Source of the DNA: a virus
Length of the DNA: 64,000 bases
Reading direction: 5' to 3' (one strand)
IMG/VR virus record: IMGVR_UViG_3300025853_000048
Coordinates: 25,450 to 89,449 of that record
Below are positions 60,208 through 64,000 of this stretch, piece after piece. The notes under the pieces were generated by a model. The model saw only the letters and a program-made list of their open reading frames with translations. It ran no database searches and was not told the DNA's origin. Numbering within the stretch: the stretch's first letter is position 1; the number at the start of each line of letters is the position of its first letter. The position numbers and the translations under genes were made by a program.

Positions 60208-60582
60208 TTAAATTTCTTTTGATCCCTGTCGCCCGGAATTGGCGATCCCTCGCCCGATCATGCCGAGGAAGGCAACCACGGCGAGTCCCGACACGAACCA
60301 GACATCCGTTTTCAGGAAAGCTCCAAGAAACATGGCAGCGACTGCAACGGCAAAGATAATGAAGTTTTTGCGTTTCAGCTTTTCCAGGATGTTTTGGCGA
60401 CTGTCGCCCTGCTCACCCGCGTCCGCGATGCCTTCGGCAATGGCCAGTCCTCCGCTCACCAATCCGATCAGCAGGAACAGGTAACCCGGGAACGCGAATA
60501 TCAGTCCGACAAAACAGGCGGCGCCGCCCGCAATTGTCGCGATGTCCTTTATTGAGATGTTAGTAGGTAGTTTTACTTTCAT
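60208..60582 (-). CDS. Holin-like membrane protein
   Basis: Start at 60582 (MKVKLPTNISIKDIATIAGG). At least three or four hydrophobic helices follow (AACFVGLIFAFPGYLFLLIG, FIIFAVAVAAMFLGAFL, VWFVSGLAVVAFLGMIG). This is the topology of a holin, between the endolysin and the Holin_3TM-like gene. No exact family. Confidence 0.65.
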   Translation of the reverse strand: MKVKLPTNISIKDIATIAGGAACFVGLIFAFPGYLFLLIGLVSGGLAIAEGIADAGEQGDSRQNILEKLKRKNFIIFAVAVAAMFLGAFLKTDVWFVSGLAVVAFLGMIGRGIANSGRQGSKEI

Positions 60583-60697
60583 AGTTTTAGTATTCGATGG
60601 AAATAGGGTAATGAAACGCGCCGACTCCTTCACTCGTTGTCCATACGGGTGGCTGGATCTGTCTGGCTTCCACGGGGTGATTTTATGCAAACTTTCT

Positions 60698-60725
60698 GTT
60701 GACTTAACTCAGATCTGTGGTATAT
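60698..60725 (+). promoter_or_regulatory. Plus-strand σ70-like promoter opposing the lysis genes
   Basis: TTGACT (60698-60703), 16-base spacer, TATATT (60720-60725). It is among the best promoter matches in the window and faces the holin gene on the other strand. It could drive an antisense RNA or the short frame at 60731. Confidence 0.7.
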
Positions 60726-60730
60726 TGAAG

Positions 60731-60823
60731 TATGGGGGAAAACTGTAGAATGACAACCCGTCAGACAAGCGAAGGACAGGATAGACAAAGCAAGGACAGG
60801 TTTCATTTCGAAAGGGACTGGTA
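60731..60823 (+). CDS. Possible 30-residue peptide from the antisense promoter
   Basis: MGENCRMTTRQTSEGQDRQS and ten further residues, starting five bases after the -10 box and ending inside the 3' end of the holin gene on the other strand. The charged composition gives no function. The same RNA could instead act as an antisense regulator of the lysis transcript. Confidence 0.3.
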
Positions 60824-61423
60824 AAAATTCTTAAAGTTGGCAATCTTCTCTTCTGTCCGACCACCGAAGTAAAATTTTGAGACAGCCCCGGTCAGTGTCG
60901 CGACACTACCGACCAGGAATGAGGCAAAAGTGAGTGATGTCCCGGTTAGTCCATCTTTCTGGACAGACATGAACAACATGATGGTCAGCGCAATCATGAT
61001 GCCGATGTAAGCAAGTGCGATGGCCGCTCCCATGCCAGGGCGGAAGTTGCGGGCAAAAGTGCTGTCGCCACTCATGTCTGCAGCATGTCGAGCAGTGACC
61101 TGGGTTTCGTGGTGGGCTATTGATTCAAAGAAATTGTCCACCATCCCGGTTTCGAGCTCGCGAATCTTGAACATAACCTCTGGATCCTGCTGGGCGATCA
61201 CCGCCTCGATCCGGTCCATGTCGGACACTTCGTAATCCTCGGCGTCATCCCCGAGCACCTTGACCACTTTGCCTACCTGCTTGAGAATTTGGGCAGCGGC
61301 TGGATTGCCTGCAGAAATCGCACCTCCCACGGCAGGCAGTCCGACATTGATTAAAGCCTGACCAATGGATTTAAACTTAGTCCGGATTTTTTCACGGCGT
61401 TCGGCTTTTTCCTGGTCAGTCAT
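60803..61423 (-). CDS. Holin_3TM-family protein
   Basis: A 206-residue membrane protein: a basic N-terminus, a Gly/Ala helix near 25-45, a charged centre with HHETQVTARHAADMSGDSTF, then FRPGMGAAIALAYIGIMIAL, IMLFMSV and LTFASFLVGSVATLTGAVS as membrane segments. The 'R..D....S.FARNFRP' and three-helix layout match the three-TM holin family of phages and gene-transfer agents. It opens the lesion through which the amidase reaches the wall. Confidence 0.8.
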   Translation of the reverse strand: MTDQEKAERREKIRTKFKSIGQALINVGLPAVGGAISAGNPAAAQILKQVGKVVKVLGDDAEDYEVSDMDRIEAVIAQQDPEVMFKIRELETGMVDNFFESIAHHETQVTARHAADMSGDSTFARNFRPGMGAAIALAYIGIMIALTIMLFMSVQKDGLTGTSLTFASFLVGSVATLTGAVSKFYFGGRTEEKIANFKNFYQSLSK

Positions 61424-62111
61424 CGGGCAGGGGGTTCGGGTAGCGGAAGACTGGCGGCAACTACGGACATTGCCACCAGCCTACCTCTGCTACCTTACTT
61501 ATGGGGGAGTTGAGGGTCTTTAGTTGGGGGGTTGGGGGGAAAGTGTTTAGCCGAACAAAAACGGACACCATTTGAGAGGGAATAATAAAGGGGTGATCGG
61601 CTATATGTGGGCCGATGTTTTTTTGTGAGTTTTCCAAATCTTTAGCCGGTGTTTGTTGGCTTTGTATAGTCATATCAGCGGTTAACAGAAATGCTAATGA
61701 CAGGACGGGGGTGGAAGCGTTTGCGAGGTGGATCAAGAATAAACTAAATCGGTGAGTCGCAATCCCAGGGTTCACTCTGGGTTAGACTTATCCCCGGAGC
61801 CTTGGTTCTCAAAGTATGCTTTGATGCTTAAATTAGTGTCACTTTTTCTTCGGCGACAATCGGTGGCGTCTCAGCTACTGTACACTTCAATCAAGGCCCG
61901 GAGAACGGGGTTGGGGTAGCTATTTATGGTGCGGCGTTAGCTACAGGAACTACAGCCGATATTGTCTCAAGCTTTTCCGGGGAGGCCAATCACATGGCTA
62001 TCAGCCGTGCCAATATCCGTAGATGAGGCAGTCCATGTCGTCTGAGCCTCTGCTGTAACGACTGTTCTGTACTCCGCTGATGGCAGTAGAGAAAATCTAT
62101 GTGGATCAACA
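61424..62111. other. Gene-poor region with a decayed tail fragment
   Basis: Between the holin gene and the tail genes there are about 690 bases without a supported complete gene. It contains G-rich stretches, a long minus-strand frame (61461-61775) whose product is not protein-like, and the plus-strand fragment at 61832-62026. Confidence 0.6.
61832..62026 (+). pseudogene. Remnant of a tail/fibre-type coding sequence
   Basis: A plus-strand frame with no start codon codes for residues typical of tail proteins (FSSATIGGVSATVHFNQGPE, then NGVGVAIYGAAL). It ends at a stop, is preceded by a stop, and has no promoter or start. It lies in the opposite orientation to the neighbouring tail genes, so it is most likely a displaced fragment. 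Confidence 0.55.
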
Positions 62112-62612
62112 TTACAAAGTCTCTGCTAAAACAAACAATGCATCTACCTCTTCAGGTGTTTTGTTAATATTGGGATGTTGCCGCAGAGACTCAAGGGTTG
62201 CGTTTGTTCGCTCAAAAAATGTAGCGTCATACCAATCTACCTGCACCGATGTTGGTTGCGCGTCTACAATTGATTTAACCGTATCGTAAATTCCGTCTTG
62301 TATCATCGCAAGTTTGAGTTGTCGCGGCGTTACTTGAGAAGGGACAACAATGGGTTTGTCTTCCTCCACCCACGTTTCGGTGTAGGTTTCCGCTTGCAAG
62401 TCCACTGCCCAATTTCCGCGCTTCACCTGCTTGTCATCGGCTGAGGGATCAGGTTTAGCAGTGTTCGCCACGGTCAGGAAAACAAGGTCGGGATCTCCCC
62501 CAACAATCTGTTCCCCGTCTGCCCGTGGGTAATTTATTCTCTCGCGAACAACCTCTGAAGTTGCCGTATTGTATATTGTATATTTTTTAGATGTATCTAC
62601 TGGGTAGTTCAT
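62112..62612 (-). CDS. Tail-associated protein, 166 aa
   Basis: Starts MNYPVDTSKKYTIYNTATSE and ends VDALFVLAETL. The beta N-terminus and helical C-terminus (TPEEVDALFV) resemble small phage tail-fibre assembly or tail-tip accessory proteins. A 16-codon partial copy of its 5' end follows upstream at 62634-62684. It probably helps build or attach the neighbouring fibres. Confidence 0.65.
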   Translation of the reverse strand: MNYPVDTSKKYTIYNTATSEVVRERINYPRADGEQIVGGDPDLVFLTVANTAKPDPSADDKQVKRGNWAVDLQAETYTETWVEEDKPIVVPSQVTPRQLKLAMIQDGIYDTVKSIVDAQPTSVQVDWYDATFFERTNATLESLRQHPNINKTPEEVDALFVLAETL

Positions 62613-62633
62613 TTGTTTTTATTACACGTAAAA

Positions 62634-62684
62634 TTAATTGAGGTGGATAACTTCGGAAGTTGCCGTGTTTACTGGATAATTCAT
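62634..62684 (-). pseudogene. 16-codon copy of the tail-gene start
   Basis: Minus strand MNYPVNTATSEVIHLN and a stop. It matches the first 27 residues of the gene at 62112-62612 with an internal gap (MNYPVDTS...NTATSEV). The matching DNA includes AATTCATTTGTT-type leader sequence. A recent partial duplication, now without obvious function. Confidence 0.7.
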
Positions 62685-62692
62685 TTGTTAAA

Positions 62693-63400
62693 TTAGTCTA
62701 AAGGGCCGTCAGTTGAGTATGTGGAGCCGTTGTTAGTGGCGTCGTAGCCGTTCCCGGAATAATCATTAGTATCGTCGGAATCGAGTAACCACCAGCCCAC
62801 CAAACCGTCAGAAACATGAGTTCCTGAGTAGATGGATGACACCTCTGCCGATGTTAACTCCTTGTCGTAAAACCGCAAATCAGCTAAGTTACCGTTGAGA
62901 AAGTTACCTCCCCATTCCCCGATTATAAGATCATTTTCGTCGGCATAGGTATCCGATGCGTCAGCTATTGGCGAAACAGTCTCCGCAGATCCATCGTTAT
63001 AAAAACTAAACCCCGACCAACTAGCAGAACCATCGTAAGTCATCACCAGATGCAACCAAGTTCCATTTTCGGGAATTGTTGTGGACCCTCTAGCCAATCG
63101 CCCTCCAGACCCAGTACGGTTTACAAACCCACCCTGCACGACACCGAGACTCGACCTCCTGCCCATAGTCCAACCCTTTGATGCTCCGGAATCCCAAGTA
63201 CCGAGAACTGATGTAAGAATGTCTGAGCCTTTGACCCAGAAAGCCACTGAAAAAGCTTCATCAGATTCTTTCTTAAAAACATCATTAGCTGAATTGATAT
63301 AATCATTTGTGCCATCAAAATTGCGACTAGCCCCACCAAACGCGGGAGTGTCGCCGCCGCCCGATACCGAAAATCTATGCGGATTCAGAATAACGCTCAT
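62693..63400 (-). CDS. LamG/concanavalin-like tail-fibre or adhesion protein
   Basis: Start at 63400, sharing TAATG with the upstream gene's stop; an ORF from 63424 would overlap it. The central LamG-type jelly roll runs from about residue 22 (RNFDGTNDYINSANDVFKKE), through SVAFWVKG and TWLHLVMTYDG, to GNLADLRFYDKELTSAEVSS. Such folds bind sugars in phage adsorption proteins. A receptor-binding or capsule-binding role is likely. The C-terminus is Asn/Gly/Ser-rich. Confidence 0.85.
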   Translation of the reverse strand: MSVILNPHRFSVSGGGDTPAFGGASRNFDGTNDYINSANDVFKKESDEAFSVAFWVKGSDILTSVLGTWDSGASKGWTMGRRSSLGVVQGGFVNRTGSGGRLARGSTTIPENGTWLHLVMTYDGSASWSGFSFYNDGSAETVSPIADASDTYADENDLIIGEWGGNFLNGNLADLRFYDKELTSAEVSSIYSGTHVSDGLVGWWLLDSDDTNDYSGNGYDATNNGSTYSTDGPLD

Positions 63401-64000
63401 TATGCTCTCGTTCCTATTAGCCATATTTTCAGGCCTGCTCCAGCTACAGTTGATCCGACTTGGTCAATGTCTATAGTTACCTCAACGTCACTGTTCATTT
63501 GAGTAGTAGAAATAACTGCGGCTGTAGCGGCAGTCTCAGAAGTTTTTTCTGAAGCATCAATGGAAAGAACAGTACTTAATACAGAAACTCCCGACTCGTT
63601 TATGTCAACCTGCAAGGCCGCACCCGTCGGGGCGGTGTTCACTGATGCTCGCACATCTGCGAGTGTCATGGCGTAAGGCATTCGGAAAGTAGTCTTCGCT
63701 GTCCCAGTTGTTAAATCCGTAGTTTCATCACTTACCGCAATTCCTAATTCAACCGGGAGCGCATCTACATACGCTTTAATGCTCTGTTGAGTAGCAAGAG
63801 CGGTTGCTGAATCAGAAGACATTGTATCCTCATCCAAAATTGTAGTAACTCGAGCATTGGCCGCGCCCATCCGCACTCCCGAATCAGTAATGTCTACTCG
63901 ATCTGTATTTGCAGTTCGTAGCGATACAGTCCCGTTTACAACTTTTACTTCATCTGTCCCATCTGGGCTGTCCAGAATCACCTCGCTAGACGTGAGTGTC
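63400..64000 (-). CDS. Tail-fibre protein (5' end outside window)
   Basis: The frame is open to the right edge, so the start is missing. The visible N-terminal part (AVSDETTDLTTGTAKTTFRM, then AMTLADVRASVNTAPTGAAL) is a repeat-like beta module common in phage fibres, and ALATQQSIKAYVDALPVELG is a helical connector found at fibre junctions. It ends AGLKIWLIGTRA, with the stop overlapping the next gene's start. It probably carries the receptor-contact function together with the neighbour. Confidence 0.8.
   Translation of the reverse strand, partial: TLTSSEVILDSPDGTDEVKVVNGTVSLRTANTDRVDITDSGVRMGAANARVTTILDEDTMSSDSATALATQQSIKAYVDALPVELGIAVSDETTDLTTGTAKTTFRMPYAMTLADVRASVNTAPTGAALQVDINESGVSVLSTVLSIDASEKTSETAATAAVISTTQMNSDVEVTIDIDQVGSTVAGAGLKIWLIGTRA

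Noticed and set aside
61461-61775. 104-codon minus-strand frame after the holin gene
   Set aside because: It has a hydrophobic start but irregular composition, no ribosome-binding site, and no family pattern. The DNA is low-complexity.
1-64000. CRISPR array, rRNA gene or complete tRNA gene
   Set aside because: No regularly spaced repeat-spacer pattern or rRNA segment was seen. The only tRNA-like sequence is the 3' fragment in attP, without an anticodon arm.

Overview
This window reads as part of a large temperate, tailed double-stranded DNA phage genome (Caudoviricetes-like), not as a bacterial chromosome segment. It encodes a large terminase, structural and tail-fibre proteins, a holin/amidase lysis block, a DnaB-type helicase with a replication protein, an ERF annealing protein with a YqaJ-type exonuclease, two DNA methyltransferases, two tyrosine recombinases and many small genes typical of phages. 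An attP-like site (the 3' end of a tRNA gene flanked by repeated arm sites) lies beside an integrase near 57.4 kb. Phage genes lie on both sides of it, so the sequence looks like the free or circular phage form rather than an integrated prophage. Both window edges cut genes, so the genome is longer than 64 kb. The host cannot be read from the sequence; an environmental Gram-negative host is only a guess.

Layout, in coordinate order (most genes are on the minus strand, so transcription runs right to left). 1-18473: one uninterrupted minus-strand frame of at least 6,157 codons, a giant polyvalent-type protein with five HExxH motifs, an ADP-ribosyltransferase-like domain, a GNAT-like region and a DdrB/ParB-like domain. 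18.6-22.3 kb: small basic and coiled-coil proteins and a repeat-containing structural protein. 22.4-33.5 kb: accessory block with a C5-cytosine methyltransferase, a DPPYG-type methyltransferase, a XerC/D-like recombinase, a homing-endonuclease-like protein, two PAPS-reductase-like proteins and several small zinc-ribbon or DNA-binding proteins. Four copies of one operator-like sequence lie in 28.7-32.9 kb. 33.9-41.1 kb: packaging and virion genes, with one structural gene on the plus strand. 41.2-50.8 kb: early genes for recombination and replication, with an iteron-like cluster inside the replication gene. 50.8-58.6 kb: the regulatory and integration region, with two divergent ribbon-helix-helix paralogues, small HTH-like proteins, an intact IS3-family element, a DUF2637-like membrane protein, the integrase and attP. 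58.7-61.4 kb: lysis cassette including a PAS-domain membrane protein. 61.8-64 kb: tail-fibre genes with decayed or duplicated remnants.

Working model (inference): the RHH pair and nearby HTH proteins control the lysis/lysogeny choice, and the integrase uses attP at a host tRNA gene. Early leftward transcription supplies replication and ERF/YqaJ recombination. Late leftward transcription supplies the terminase, methyltransferases and the giant protein, which could be packaged and delivered with the DNA. The most notable features are the giant protein, the shared operator family, the dispersed ISESEAI small-protein family, and membrane proteins that end in DNA-binding-like domains.
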